Source: Sphingomonas sp.
GTDB taxonomy: Bacteria > Pseudomonadota > Alphaproteobacteria > Sphingomonadales > Sphingomonadaceae
Direction: 5' to 3'
DNA length: 64,000 nucleotides
Assembly: GCF_017304635.1 (NCBI RefSeq)
Contig: NZ_JAFKMA010000003.1
Coordinates: forward strand, 5,001-69,000
Positions 16,333-27,211 of the stretch are shown here, piece after piece (the first letter of the stretch is position 1; the number at the start of each line of letters is the position of its first letter). The notes below the pieces were generated by a model. That model was not told the origin of the DNA and did no database searches. It saw only the letters and a list, made by a program, of their open reading frames with translations. Both the position numbers and the translations under genes were made by a program.

Positions 16333-17939
16333 TGACGCAGCGCTACGACGCGCTGATCGTCGGCGGCGGGCATAACGGCCTCGTCTGCGCCTTCTACCTC
16401 GCCCGGGCCGGACTGAAGGTGCGCGTGCTGGAGCGGCGGCACATCGTCGGCGGCGCGGCGGTGACCGAGGAGTTCGCCCCCGGGTTCCGCAACTCGACCG
16501 CCAGCTACACCGTCAGCCTGCTGCGTCCGAAGATCATCCGCGACATGCGCCTGTACGAGCGCGGCTGGTGCGTCGTCGAGCGGCCGATCAGCAATTTCCT
16601 GCCGCACGACGGCGGCTATCTGAAGCTCGGCGGTGGGACGGCACGGACGCAGGCCGAGTTCGCGCGGTTTTCGACGAAGGACGCCGCCGCGCTGCCCGCG
16701 TACGAGGCGGCGTTGGAGCGCGTCGCGCAGGTGCTCCGCGACCTCGCGCTCGAGACGCCGCCCAAGGCCGGTGGCGGCGTCCGTGCCCTGCTCGCTGCGG
16801 CCGCGCAGGGCCGTGCGATGACACGCCTGCCGATCGCCGCGCAGCGCGACGCGCTCGACCTGTTCGTGAAGTCGGCGCGCGATTTCCTCGACGGCTGGTT
16901 CGAGAACGACTTCGTCAAGGCGGCGTTCGGTTTCGACGCGGTGGTCGGCAATTATGCCAGCCCCGACACGCCGGGCAGCGCCTATGTCCTGCTCCACCAT
17001 GTCTTCGGCGAAGTGAACGGCAAGCCCGGCGCCTGGGGCCACAGCGTCGGCGGCATGGGCGCGATCACGCAGTTCATGGCGGAGGCGTGCCGCGAGGTCG
17101 GCGTCGAGATCAGCGTGGAAGCGCCGGTCGCACGGATATTGGTGGATAGCGGCAAGGCGGTCGGCGTCCGGCTCGAATCGGGCGAGGAGATCGCCGCGCG
17201 GATCGTCGCCGCCAATGTCGGGCCAGCGTTGCTGTTCCGCCGGATGGTGGACCGCGCCGACCTGCCTGCCGACTTCGCGCGTCGCATCGACCGCTACAAG
17301 ATCGGCTCGGGTACGTTCCGGATGAACGTCGCGCTGAGCGAATTGCCCGACTTCACCGTCCTGCCCGGCACCGCGCCGGCCGAGCACCACGCGAGCGGCA
17401 TCGTGATCGCGCCGACGCTCGACTACATGGACCGCGCGTTCGCCGATGCTAGGGCCAAGGGCTGGTCCGACGCGCCGATCGTCGAGATGACGATCCCGAG
17501 CCTGGTCGACGACGGCCTGGCGCCTGCCGGCGCGCATGTCGCCAGCCTGTTCTGCCAGCAATTCGCGCCCGACCTGCCGGATGGTCGCAGCTGGGATGAC
17601 GAGCGCGAAGCCGCCGCCGACCGTATCGTCGCCACGGTCACCGCGCACGCGCCCAACTTCGCCGGATCGATCGTCGCGCGGCAGATCCACTCGCCGCTCG
17701 ACCTCGAACGCAAGTTCGGGCTGGTCGGCGGCGACATCTTCCACGGCCATATGTCGCTCGACCAATTGTGGGCGGCTCGGCCGGTGCTCGGGCATGGCGA
17801 TTATCGCTCGCCGATCGCAGGGCTCTATTTGTGCGGATCGGGGACGCATCCCGGCGGCGGTGTGACGGGCGCGCCGGGACACAATGCCGCGCGCGAAATC
17901 CTGCGCGACCGCTCGCTATTCGGCGGGCTGCTCCGCTAG
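16332..17939 (+). CDS. FAD-dependent NAD(P)/FAD oxidoreductase (phytoene dehydrogenase-like)
   Basis: A 535-residue flavoprotein. It opens with a Rossmann FAD-binding motif (ALIVGGGHNGLVCAFYLARA, GxGxxG) followed by VLERRHIVGGAAVTEEFAPG, and ends with the second FAD-contact GLYLCGSGTHPGGGVTGAPG. This architecture belongs to the CrtI/amine-oxidase superfamily, in the branch related to pyridine nucleotide-disulfide oxidoreductase domain protein 2 (PYROXD2), not the carotenoid desaturases themselves. The start at 16332 is translationally coupled to iaaA, so the long frame from 16071 is not used. The final 24 bases overlap the convergent APC permease gene. Confidence 0.88.
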   Translation: MTQRYDALIVGGGHNGLVCAFYLARAGLKVRVLERRHIVGGAAVTEEFAPGFRNSTASYTVSLLRPKIIRDMRLYERGWCVVERPISNFLPHDGGYLKLGGGTARTQAEFARFSTKDAAALPAYEAALERVAQVLRDLALETPPKAGGGVRALLAAAAQGRAMTRLPIAAQRDALDLFVKSARDFLDGWFENDFVKAAFGFDAVVGNYASPDTPGSAYVLLHHVFGEVNGKPGAWGHSVGGMGAITQFMAEACREVGVEISVEAPVARILVDSGKAVGVRLESGEEIAARIVAANVGPALLFRRMVDRADLPADFARRIDRYKIGSGTFRMNVALSELPDFTVLPGTAPAEHHASGIVIAPTLDYMDRAFADARAKGWSDAPIVEMTIPSLVDDGLAPAGAHVASLFCQQFAPDLPDGRSWDDEREAAADRIVATVTAHAPNFAGSIVARQIHSPLDLERKFGLVGGDIFHGHMSLDQLWAARPVLGHGDYRSPIAGLYLCGSGTHPGGGVTGAPGHNAAREILRDRSLFGGLLR

Positions 17940-19205
17940 CCCGCGCTTGGGTCGCAGGAGGTAGAGCGGCAACGCCGTCGCCATTAGCGCGAAGCTCAGC
18001 GCGAACGCCTTCTCTCCAGCGCCGACGAACGCCACGACCGCGAAGGCCAGCCCGACCAGCGCCGCCGGCACCGCGATGCGATGTTTGAGCGCGGCGACCG
18101 CGATCGCCGCGTAAAGCCACAGCGTCGAACAGGTCGCGAGCGTCGCGACGAACACGAACACCTGACCCAGCGACGCGCTGGCGTTCGACAGGACGAGCAG
18201 GCTCGCCAGCGTCGACGAGACGACCAGCACGCGCACCGGCACGTCGCGTGCCGACACGCGGCCGAACCAGCCGGGCAGCAACCCGGCGCGCGCCATGCCG
18301 AGCGGCACCTCGCCCTGGATCAGCACCCAGCCGTTGAGCGCGCCGATCGCGGCGATCCCGGCAAATGCGGCGATCGCGAGCGCCGGCCCCGCGCTCCAGA
18401 AGGTCGACACGAGTAGTTCGAACGGCGCTCCCGACGCGGCGAGCGTCGTCGCCGGCAAGGTGAGGAAGGCGATGCTGACCAGGATATAGAGCAACCCGGT
18501 TCCCGCCGTTCCCGCCATCGACGCGCGCATGACGTTGCGTGCCGGATCGCGCACGCGTTCGGCGGCCACCCCGGCGGCTTCGAACCCGACCAGCGGGTAC
18601 AGCGTCAACGTGACCGCGCTGGCGATGCTCCCGATCGCGATCCCGCCGCTCGCCAGCGAAGCCCGGCCGGTCGCCAAGCCACCGCCGGCAAGGACAATGA
18701 CCGTCACCAGCGGGATCAGCTTCAGCGCGGTCGTCACCACCTGGAACCGTCCCGCCGCCTTCGCTCCCCCGAGATTGAGCAGGGTGAGCAGCCAGATCAG
18801 CGCCACCGCCGTCAACGCGCCGTTGAGCGGGGTCGCGCGGACCCAGGGCACGAACGATCCGAGATAGCTGGCGGCGGCGATCGAGATGCCGGCATTGGCC
18901 GACCACACGCCGACCCAATAGCTCCAGCCGACCATCACGCCGGCCAGTTCGCCCAGCGCCGCACCGGTGACCGCCACGGCGCCGCTCGCCTGCGGCATCG
19001 CCTGCGCCAGTCGGGCCATGGTGAAGGCCAGCGCCACCGCGCCGCCGATGCTGATCCCCCAGGCCGCCACCGCGGTCCAGCCGAGCGGCGCGAGCCCGAC
19101 CGGCATCAGGAAGATGCCCGACCCGATCATCCCGCCGACGACCAAAGCGGTCGCCATCCAGAACCCGAACGGCCGCCGGATGACCTGTTCGTCGATCGTG
19201 TCCAT
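17916..19205 (-). CDS. APC family amino acid permease
   Basis: A 429-residue, 12-helix transporter. The first helix has the substrate-binding GGMIGSGIFLMP of the amino acid-polyamine-organocation superfamily, and LYPLVGFEAAGVAAERVRDPARN is the conserved helix 6 region. By similarity to the YjeH/arginine-agmatine antiporter branch it could be an importer, antiporter or exporter; the substrate is not predictable. The start at 19205 (MDTIDEQVIRRPFGFW) fits the family, and the longer frame to 19325 is rejected. It overlaps the convergent oxidoreductase by 24 bases. Confidence 0.9.
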   Translation of the reverse strand: MDTIDEQVIRRPFGFWMATALVVGGMIGSGIFLMPVGLAPLGWTAVAAWGISIGGAVALAFTMARLAQAMPQASGAVAVTGAALGELAGVMVGWSYWVGVWSANAGISIAAASYLGSFVPWVRATPLNGALTAVALIWLLTLLNLGGAKAAGRFQVVTTALKLIPLVTVIVLAGGGLATGRASLASGGIAIGSIASAVTLTLYPLVGFEAAGVAAERVRDPARNVMRASMAGTAGTGLLYILVSIAFLTLPATTLAASGAPFELLVSTFWSAGPALAIAAFAGIAAIGALNGWVLIQGEVPLGMARAGLLPGWFGRVSARDVPVRVLVVSSTLASLLVLSNASASLGQVFVFVATLATCSTLWLYAAIAVAALKHRIAVPAALVGLAFAVVAFVGAGEKAFALSFALMATALPLYLLRPKRGLAEQPAE

Positions 19206-19282
19206 CGTCCGCTCCCCCGTATCGCACCCGAGTGAAGCACGTAACGCTGTCCCGCGCCAGCACCGCGCGCTACAGTCGGGGG

Positions 19283-20386
19283 ATGGCATCGTCGCCCCCC
19301 GCCGCCCCGCGCCCCGCCGCCCCACTTCCCACCGACGTGCGTCGCGCGACCATCGTCCGGGCGAGCTTCATTGCGATCATCGCCCTGCTGGGCCTGTGGG
19401 TCGCGCACAATTTCCTGCCCGCGCTGATCTGGGCGGTGGTGATCGCGGTCGCGATCGACCCGCTGGTGCAACGCGCCGAACGGCATTTCCCGCAGGCACG
19501 CCCGAGCCTGATCGCGCTGGGCTTCACCGTGGCGGTCGCGTTGCTGATCCTGCTGCCGGTCGGGTTCGGCCTCGCGCAGGGCGCGCGGGAGGCGCACGAT
19601 GCGCTGGCGTGGATCAAGGACGCGCGCGAACACGGCGTCCCGCCCCCGGCATGGATCGCCACCTTGCCGTTTGGCAGCAGCGAGGTCGCGAGCTGGTGGC
19701 AGGCCAATCTGGCCGATCCTGCCGCCGCCAACGAGTTCTTCCACCACCTGACCGGCACGACGATGCGGACGCGCACGCGGCTGATCGGGTTCGGGCTGAT
19801 CCATCGCTCGGTGATCTTCGGCTTCACGCTACTGGCGCTGTTCTTCCTGATCCGCGACCGCGACGCGATCGTCGCGCAGTTTCGCACGGTCAGCGCGAAG
19901 GTGCTCGGGCCGGCGGGGGAGCGGATCGGGCGACAGGCGCTGCTGTCGGTGCGCGGGACGATCGACGGGCTGGTGCTGGTCGGGATGGGTGAAGGCGCGA
20001 TCATGGCGGTCGTCTATGTCGTGCTCGGCGTGCCGCATCCGATCCTGCTCGGGCTAGCCACCGGGATCGCCGCGATGATCCCGTTCGGCGCCGCGGTAGT
20101 GCTGGCGATCGCTGCCCTGCTACTGCTCGTCCAGAGCTCGGTCAGCGGCGCGATCGCGGTCGGGGCGATCGGCCTCGTCGTGGTGTTCGTCGCCGACCAT
20201 TTCGTGCGGCCCGCCCTGATCGGCGGCGCGACGCGACTGCCGTTCCTATGGGTGCTGATCGGCATCCTGGGCGGAGTCGAGACGCTCGGGCTGCTGGGCC
20301 TGTTCGTCGGGCCGGCGACGATGGCGGTGCTGGTGATGCTGTGGCGCGAGCTGGTCGCGGGCAAGCCGGATGCGCCGGTGGCTTGA
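19283..20386 (+). CDS. AI-2E family transporter (PerM/TqsA-like)
   Basis: A 367-residue membrane protein with 7-8 helices. Typical features are the N-terminal ALIWAVVIAVAIDPLVQRAER, a long central periplasmic loop (residues ~95-160), and the C-terminal PALIGGATRLPFLWVLIGILGGVETLGLLGLFVGP motif of the family. Members export quorum signals or act as Na+/H+ antiporters; neither can be chosen here. The ATG at 19283 is preceded by a CGGGGG ribosome-binding-like stretch. Confidence 0.9.
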   Translation: MASSPPAAPRPAAPLPTDVRRATIVRASFIAIIALLGLWVAHNFLPALIWAVVIAVAIDPLVQRAERHFPQARPSLIALGFTVAVALLILLPVGFGLAQGAREAHDALAWIKDAREHGVPPPAWIATLPFGSSEVASWWQANLADPAAANEFFHHLTGTTMRTRTRLIGFGLIHRSVIFGFTLLALFFLIRDRDAIVAQFRTVSAKVLGPAGERIGRQALLSVRGTIDGLVLVGMGEGAIMAVVYVVLGVPHPILLGLATGIAAMIPFGAAVVLAIAALLLLVQSSVSGAIAVGAIGLVVVFVADHFVRPALIGGATRLPFLWVLIGILGGVETLGLLGLFVGPATMAVLVMLWRELVAGKPDAPVA

Positions 20387-20419
20387 ACGGGCAAGTCGGG
20401 CGCGGCTAGAGCAGGCGAC

Positions 20420-22069
20420 ATGACGAACCGCACTGCCGCCCGCATCCTGGTCGACCAACTGATCGCGCAGGGCGTCGACCGCGCGACCTGCGTGCCGGGC
20501 GAAAGCTATCTCGCGGTGCTCGACGCGCTGATCGACAGCGGCATAGACCTGCTGACCTGCCGTGCCGAGGGTGGCGCGGCGATGATGGCGGAAGCGTATG
20601 GCAAGCTGACCGGGCGGCCCGGCATCTGCTTCGTGACGCGCGGGCCGGGCGCGACCAACGCCAGCCCCGGCCTGCACATCGCGATGCAGGATTCGACGCC
20701 GCTGATCCTGTTCGTCGGCCAGATCGAGCGCGGCATGCGCGACCGCGAGGCGTTTCAGGAGCTCGATTACCGCGCGACCTTCGGCGCGCTGGCCAAGTGG
20801 GTGGTGGAGATCGACGATACGGCGCGCATCCCGGAGATCGTCGCGCGCGCCTTTCGTGTCGCGATGCAGGGGCGGCCGGGCCCGGTCGTGATCGCGCTAC
20901 CGGAGGATATGCTGGTCGATAGCGCCGAGGTCGCCGACGCGCCGCGCGTCGAGCCGGTCGATGCGGCGCCCTCGCCCGCCGACATCGATGCGCTCGGCGA
21001 GTTGCTGGCCGCCGCGCGCAACCCGGTCGCGATCGTCGGCGGATCGCGCTGGACGGCGGCGGCGCGCGACGCGATGGTCGAGTTCGCGCACCGGCTGTCG
21101 CTGCCCGTCGCGGCGCAGTTTCGCCGCGCGCCGCTGTTCCCCGCGACCGACGATCATTTCATCGGCGACCTCGGCCTCGCGCCCAACTCGAGGCTGATCG
21201 CGCGGGTGAAGGCCGCCGACCTCGTCCTGCTGATCGGCGGGCGGATGTCGGAGATCGCGTCGCAATCCTATACCTTGCTCGACATTCCGGCGGGCGCGCA
21301 GCGGCTGGTTCACGTCCATCCCGACCCGATGGAGCTCGGCCGCGTCTATCAGCCGACCCGCTCGATCAATGCGACGCCGGGCGCGTTCCTGTCGGCGGCC
21401 GAGCGGATCGCGCCGCGCGCGGGCGACGTGACCGAGGCGCGCGCCGATTACCTCGCCTGGTCCGACACGCCGCCGCGCGTGCCCGGAGACTTTCAGTACG
21501 GCGAAGTGATGGCGTGGCTGCGCGACCGCCTGCCGGCCGATGCCGTGATCTGCAACGGCGCCGGGAACTTCGCGAGCTGGATCCACCGTTACTACCGCTT
21601 CCGTGATTTCGGCACGCAGCTCGCGCCGACCAGCGGATCGATGGGCTACGGACTGCCCGCCGGCGTCATGGCCAAGCGGCAGAAACCCGGCAGCATCGTC
21701 CTGACGATCGCCGGCGACGGTGATTTCCTGATGAACGGGCAGGAGTTCGCGACGGCAGTGCATCACGGCATCCCGCTGATGGTCATGGTGATCGACAACG
21801 GCATCTATGGAACGATCCGGATGCACCAGGAGCGGCACTATCCCGGCCGCGTGTCGGCAACGGCGCTGACCAACCCGGATTTCGCTGCGTTGGCGCGGGC
21901 CTATGGCGGGCACGGCGAGACGGTGACGACCACCGCGGAGTTCGCGCCAGCGTTCGAACGCGCGCTGGCGAGCGGGAAGCCGGCGATCCTGCATTGCCGC
22001 CTCGATCCCCAGGCGATTACGCCGACGGCGACACTGGATGGGATTCGGGAAGCGGCGTTGAAGGGGTAA
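20420..22069 (+). CDS. Thiamine diphosphate-dependent enzyme (acetolactate synthase large-subunit-like)
   Basis: A 549-residue ThDP enzyme with the usual three domains. Residues 1-170 are the Pyr domain with the catalytic glutamate in CRAEGGAAMMAEAYGK. The central domain covers ~190-320. The PP domain has the cofactor motif GDGDFLMNGQEFATAVHHG...VIDNGIYG (GDG-x~25-N). It resembles IlvB-type proteins used outside branched-chain synthesis, and no IlvN small subunit is adjacent. A role in 2-oxo acid decarboxylation or carboligation is likely, but the substrate is unknown. Confidence 0.87.
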   Translation: MTNRTAARILVDQLIAQGVDRATCVPGESYLAVLDALIDSGIDLLTCRAEGGAAMMAEAYGKLTGRPGICFVTRGPGATNASPGLHIAMQDSTPLILFVGQIERGMRDREAFQELDYRATFGALAKWVVEIDDTARIPEIVARAFRVAMQGRPGPVVIALPEDMLVDSAEVADAPRVEPVDAAPSPADIDALGELLAAARNPVAIVGGSRWTAAARDAMVEFAHRLSLPVAAQFRRAPLFPATDDHFIGDLGLAPNSRLIARVKAADLVLLIGGRMSEIASQSYTLLDIPAGAQRLVHVHPDPMELGRVYQPTRSINATPGAFLSAAERIAPRAGDVTEARADYLAWSDTPPRVPGDFQYGEVMAWLRDRLPADAVICNGAGNFASWIHRYYRFRDFGTQLAPTSGSMGYGLPAGVMAKRQKPGSIVLTIAGDGDFLMNGQEFATAVHHGIPLMVMVIDNGIYGTIRMHQERHYPGRVSATALTNPDFAALARAYGGHGETVTTTAEFAPAFERALASGKPAILHCRLDPQAITPTATLDGIREAALKG

Positions 22070-22082
22070 GATTTGAGGAAAC

Positions 22083-22136
22083 GACACGGCAAAGCCGCGT
22101 CGTCGGTCGTTACTGCGCAATGCCGGCCGGACTTTC
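22083..22136 (-). repeat. 3'-end palindromic repeat (family E)
   Basis: Contains GACCGACGACGCGGCTTTGC in minus orientation plus a CCGGCCGGC end. It begins 14 bases after the stop of the ThDP gene. Other copies lie at 40629-40682, 43549-43606 and 45733-45785, each just downstream of a gene. Confidence 0.75.
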
Positions 22137-22175
22137 GCCTACCGCGACTTAAGTTACTTAAATCGCTACGAAAGC

Positions 22176-22249
22176 TGGAGCGGGTGAAGGGAATCGAACC
22201 CTCGTCGTAAGCTTGGGAAGCTTCTGCTCTACCATTGAGCTACACCCGC
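22176..22249 (-). tRNA. tRNA-Gly (CCC)
   Basis: The minus strand reads GCGGGTG-TA-GCTC...GAGC, then anticodon arm GAAGC-TTCCCAA-GCTTA, variable loop, T arm with GGTTCGATTCC, and CACCCGC-T-CCA. The seven-base acceptor stem is perfect, anticodon bases are CCC, and the CCA end is encoded. The outermost anticodon-stem pair is a G-A mismatch. Confidence 0.95.
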
Positions 22250-22296
22250 TCGGGAGAAGGGCGGATACCGAAGCCGGGGCGGGCGCGCAAGCGCGT

Positions 22297-24081
<1,785 letters not shown>

Positions 24082-24104
24082 CGGCGTTCTGATCCAGAAA
24101 TTGG

Positions 24105-24174
24105 CCTCCCCGGCGAAGGCCGGGGTCCAGTTGCGAGCGGCTCGATGCTGGACCCCGGCCTTCGCCGGGGAGGC
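24105..24174. repeat. Inverted pair of REP elements (family C variant)
   Basis: CCTCCCCGGCGAAGGCCGGG with GTCCAG (24105-24130) and its inverse CTGGACCCCGGCCTTCGCCG with GGGAGGC (24148-24174), separated by 17 bases. It lies in the divergent interval between the ABC-F gene and the PepSY gene, so it is likely transcribed in one leader. Confidence 0.8.
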
Positions 24175-24309
24175 GTGTGGGTGATGCTGCCGGCTCATTA
24201 AAGGTCTCTGCGCTCGCTGCAACCTCCCGAACCCGGCCTGGCGCGAGCCCGCCGGACGTCGCCGACAGCCGCGCGGCGGCGTTCACAAGCTGTTCAAACC
24301 CCGATCCTT

Positions 24310-24633
24310 ATGCCACCGGTCATGTCGATGCTTGCCGTAATCGCCCTGTTGTCCGTCACGCCGACCGTTCCCGCGCCGGTGGACCTCGACCCGTGCCAGC
24401 AGCGCCGGGGCGATCGCAGCGGCGTGTTCCAGGCGATGCGCGAGGGGCGCACGCTGCCCCTGCCCGAAATCGAGCGGCGCGTGATCCCGGCGATGCGCGG
24501 CGCGCAGTATCTGGGACCGGAGTTCGATCCCGACAGCGGCATTTACACGCTGAAGTTCCTGCGCGATGGATCGGTCATCTGGCTGAAGGTGGATGGCCGG
24601 TCCGGCCAGATCATCGGCCGCGAGGGATATTAA
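24310..24633 (+). CDS. PepSY-like periplasmic protein
   Basis: A 107-residue exported protein. An N-terminal hydrophobic signal segment (residues ~5-20, MSMLAVIALLSVTPTVPA) precedes a PepSY-type domain (LPLPEIERRVIPAMRG...YTLKFLRDGSVIWLKVDGRSGQIIGREG). Small PepSY proteins often sit next to PhoPQ-type two-component genes, and here a response regulator follows 33 bases downstream. A role as periplasmic modulator of the neighbouring kinase is inference. Confidence 0.8.
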   Translation: MPPVMSMLAVIALLSVTPTVPAPVDLDPCQQRRGDRSGVFQAMREGRTLPLPEIERRVIPAMRGAQYLGPEFDPDSGIYTLKFLRDGSVIWLKVDGRSGQIIGREGY

Positions 24634-24666
24634 CGGGCGCCCGCCGCCCGCTGACAGGGGAAGATC

Positions 24667-25350
24667 ATGCGCGTTCTGATCGTCGAGGACGAACCCAATC
24701 TACGCCAGCAGTTGCAGAACACGCTGGAAGGCGCCGGCTATGCCGTCGACACCGCCGGCGACGGCGAGGAGGGCCTGTTCCTGGGCGAGACCGAAGCGTA
24801 CGACGCGATCGTGCTCGACCTCGGTCTGCCGGAGATCGACGGGCTGACCGTGCTCGACCGCTGGCGCAAGCAGGGCAAGGCGACGCCGGTGCTGGTGCTG
24901 ACCGCGCGCGACAGCTGGTCGGACAAGGTGGCCGGGCTCGACGCCGGCGCCGACGATTATGTCGCCAAGCCGTTCCAGACCGAGGAGCTGATCGCCCGCC
25001 TGCGCGCGCTGATCCGCCGCGCGTCGGGCAATGCCTCGTCCGAATTGATCGCCGGCGACGTCCGGCTCGACACGCGCTCGGGCAAGGTCACGCTGGCGGG
25101 CGACCCGGTCAAGCTGACCGCGCAGGAATACAAGTTGCTCAGCTACCTGCTCCACCACAAGGGCAAGATCGTCAGCCGCACCGAGCTGATCGAGCATATC
25201 TACGACCAGGATTTCGACCGCGATTCGAACACGATCGAGGTGTTCGTGACGCGCATCCGCAAGAAACTGGGCCAGGACGTCATCACCACGATCCGCGGGC
25301 TCGGCTACAGCCTCGACGATCCCGACGCGCCGCCCCGCGCGACCGAGTGA
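24667..25350 (+). CDS. OmpR/PhoP-family response regulator
   Basis: A 227-residue regulator. The receiver domain (residues 1-115) has the acidic pocket VEDEPN, phospho-acceptor Asp near residue 51 in AIVLDLGLPEIDG, and the conserved lysine in VAKPFQTEEL. The C-terminal winged-helix DNA-binding domain has LTAQEYKLLSYLLHHKGKIVSR and FVTRIRKKLG...TIRGLGYSL. Its pattern is close to PhoP/QseB-type regulators. It forms a cluster with the upstream PepSY protein and the downstream kinase. Confidence 0.95.
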   Translation: MRVLIVEDEPNLRQQLQNTLEGAGYAVDTAGDGEEGLFLGETEAYDAIVLDLGLPEIDGLTVLDRWRKQGKATPVLVLTARDSWSDKVAGLDAGADDYVAKPFQTEELIARLRALIRRASGNASSELIAGDVRLDTRSGKVTLAGDPVKLTAQEYKLLSYLLHHKGKIVSRTELIEHIYDQDFDRDSNTIEVFVTRIRKKLGQDVITTIRGLGYSLDDPDAPPRATE

Positions 25351-25449
25351 TGGTAGCCATCGCCGGCGCTTCGTTTCTTCATAGCCGTCACCTGCGCGTA
25401 AGCGGAGGCCCATCTCGCGCCGTTGCATCCGACGATCCGGCTGGCAGCC

Positions 25450-25477
25450 GGGTCCCCGCTTTCGCGGGGATGACGGG
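25450..25477. repeat. Single REP (family C) inside the two-component cluster
   Basis: A palindromic GTCCCCGCTTTCGCGGGGAT core followed by GACGG lies between the response regulator stop and the kinase start, ending about 10 bases before the kinase ATG. Confidence 0.75.
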
Positions 25478-25486
25478 TTGACATCG

Positions 25487-26905
25487 ATGGCGGAGCAAGA
25501 CCCCAAGATTATCGCGACCGCTCCCGCAGCGACGTCCGCCGCCGACGGCCCCCGCGCGCCGTTGGTGACACCGGTGACGGGGTCGCTCGGCCGGCGCATG
25601 ATCCTGATCGCGGCGGTGTGGATCACGCTGCTGCTCGGCGCGGGCGGCTTCGCGCTCGATCGCGTGCTGACCAACGCCGTCACGCGCAATTTCGACAGCC
25701 AGCTCGAGATCGTGCTGACCTCGCTGTTCACGTCGGCGGAGATCGGGTCGGACGGCGAGGTCAATTTCAACCGCGGCCCCGCCGACCAGCGTTTCCTCGA
25801 ACCCTATTCGGGGCTCTACTGGCAAGTGTCGGCGCCGGGCAAGGACACGTTCCCCTCGCGATCGCTGTGGGACCGCCGGCTGGCCTATGGCGACAATCAC
25901 TACGACCTGAACGCGCACATCTACGACAGCAATCAGTTCAAGGACGAGAAGCTGCGCGTGATCGAGCGCGACGTCCGCATCCCGGGGTCGCCGACGCGCT
26001 GGCGGTTTCAGGTGGCGCAGAGTCGCGACGGGCTGGACGCCGACATCCACGTCCTGCGGCAGACGCTGTTGCGCAGCTTCGCGCTGCTCGCACTCGGTCT
26101 GATCGCGCTGGCGGGGTTGCAGACGTGGTACGGATTGCGGCCGCTTCGGCGGTTGCGGCTGGGGATCGCGCGGCTGCGCGGCGGCCTCGCGACGCGGATC
26201 GACGGCGCGATGCCCGCCGAGGTCGCGCCGATGGTCGAGGAACTGAACGCGCTGATCGAGCATAACGATCGTCAGGCGGAGGAAGCGCGGCGCCACGCCG
26301 GCAATCTGGCGCACGCGCTGAAGACGCCGCTGACCGTCATCATGAACTCGGCCACCGCGCACGCCGACGACCTGGCCGAGACGGTAATCCGCGAGGCGCG
26401 GACGATGCGGCGGCAGGTCGACCACCATCTGGCGCGCGCGCGGGCGGTCGGGCGGCGCGGATCGGCGCACAGCCGCGCCGACGTCTGGCCGAGCCTCGAA
26501 TCGGTCGAGCGCGCGGTGTCGCGCCTCTACCCCCACGTCCGCATCGACGCCGACGGCGCCAAGGACCTGCGCGCGCATGTCGAGCGGCAGGATCTCGACG
26601 AGATGCTCGGCAACCTGATCGAGAATGCCGCCAAGTACGGCGGCGGCAGCGTGTTCGTGACCGTCCGCGCGCAGGCCGGGTTCGTCGAGATCCTGGTCGA
26701 GGACGACGGCGTCGGCATCCCGGAAGCGGAGCGCGTCCGCATCTTCGATCGCGGCGCCCGGCTCGATACGGGGAAGCCCGGGACCGGCCTCGGCCTCGCC
26801 ATCGTCCGCGACGTCGCCGAAATCTACGAGGGCACGGTCAGCCTGGAGGAAAGCGAGGATCTGGGCGGGCTGCTGGTCCGGCTCCGGCTGCCGGCGGCGA
26901 GTTAG
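25487..26905 (+). CDS. Sensor histidine kinase
   Basis: A 472-residue inner-membrane kinase. TM1 is at residues ~38-58 (RRMILIAAVWITLLLGAGGF) and TM2 near 190-210, with a periplasmic sensor domain between them (QRFLEPYSGLYWQVSAPGK). The dimerisation domain has phospho-accepting His near residue 278 in GNLAHALKTPLTVIMNSA. The HATPase domain follows, with N-box DEMLGNLIENAAKYG, EDDGVGIPEAER and GTGLGLAIVRDVAE. This PhoQ-like layout fits the upstream PhoP-like regulator. The ATG at 25487 is chosen; a TTG at 25478 is possible. A REP hairpin separates it from the regulator gene by 136 bases. Confidence 0.94.
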   Translation: MAEQDPKIIATAPAATSAADGPRAPLVTPVTGSLGRRMILIAAVWITLLLGAGGFALDRVLTNAVTRNFDSQLEIVLTSLFTSAEIGSDGEVNFNRGPADQRFLEPYSGLYWQVSAPGKDTFPSRSLWDRRLAYGDNHYDLNAHIYDSNQFKDEKLRVIERDVRIPGSPTRWRFQVAQSRDGLDADIHVLRQTLLRSFALLALGLIALAGLQTWYGLRPLRRLRLGIARLRGGLATRIDGAMPAEVAPMVEELNALIEHNDRQAEEARRHAGNLAHALKTPLTVIMNSATAHADDLAETVIREARTMRRQVDHHLARARAVGRRGSAHSRADVWPSLESVERAVSRLYPHVRIDADGAKDLRAHVERQDLDEMLGNLIENAAKYGGGSVFVTVRAQAGFVEILVEDDGVGIPEAERVRIFDRGARLDTGKPGTGLGLAIVRDVAEIYEGTVSLEESEDLGGLLVRLRLPAAS

Positions 26906-27158
26906 GGTCGATCGACATTCGGCTGATTGGCAGTGACGGATCGGCCAAAATGACACGTCACCCCGGCCTTGTGCCGGGGTCCACGAGGCGGCTTTTTCAT
27001 ACCAGAGTATCGAGCGATGCGCTGACGTTACGGAGGACGCCGGCACAAGGCCGGGGTGACGAGAATGTTTTATGAAAACCCGCTTTAAGCAAAGGGAGTA
27101 ATCCAGCCGTGCCTCCTTACTGGATTGCTTCGCTACGCACGGCGGTCTGACAACGAAC
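26906..27158. repeat. Repeat-filled interval (MITE-end motif, REP pair and Ala-type repeat)
   Basis: No gene is seen. GATCGACATTCGGCT at 26910-26924 matches the terminal repeat of the element at 30457-30638. A REP pair follows (GTCACCCCGGCCTTGTGCCG near 26959 and its inverse near 27040-27060). CTGGATTGCTTCGCTACGC at 27119-27138 is a third dispersed repeat, also present at 43616-43693. Confidence 0.7.
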
Positions 27159-27188
27159 AAGGGCGCGACCGTCGCCGGTCGCGCCCTT
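27159..27188 (-). terminator. Intrinsic terminator
   Basis: A perfect 12-bp stem AAGGGCGCGACC / GGTCGCGCCCTT with a 6-base loop. On the minus strand it is followed by TTGTT. It lies 23 bases beyond the stop of the glycine-zipper gene at 27212. Confidence 0.85.
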
Positions 27189-27211
27189 CCCATAGTCGCT
27201 GGGCGGCTACC

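Noticed and set aside
20420-22069. Acetolactate synthase ilvB as a firm name
   Set aside because: No ilvN partner and several ThDP families share these motifs, so only a family-level call is supported.
24082-24222. Upstream extension of the ABC-F gene
   Set aside because: It translates an inverted REP pair (peptides such as SPAKAGVQ and TPAFAGEA), which is a repeat signature.
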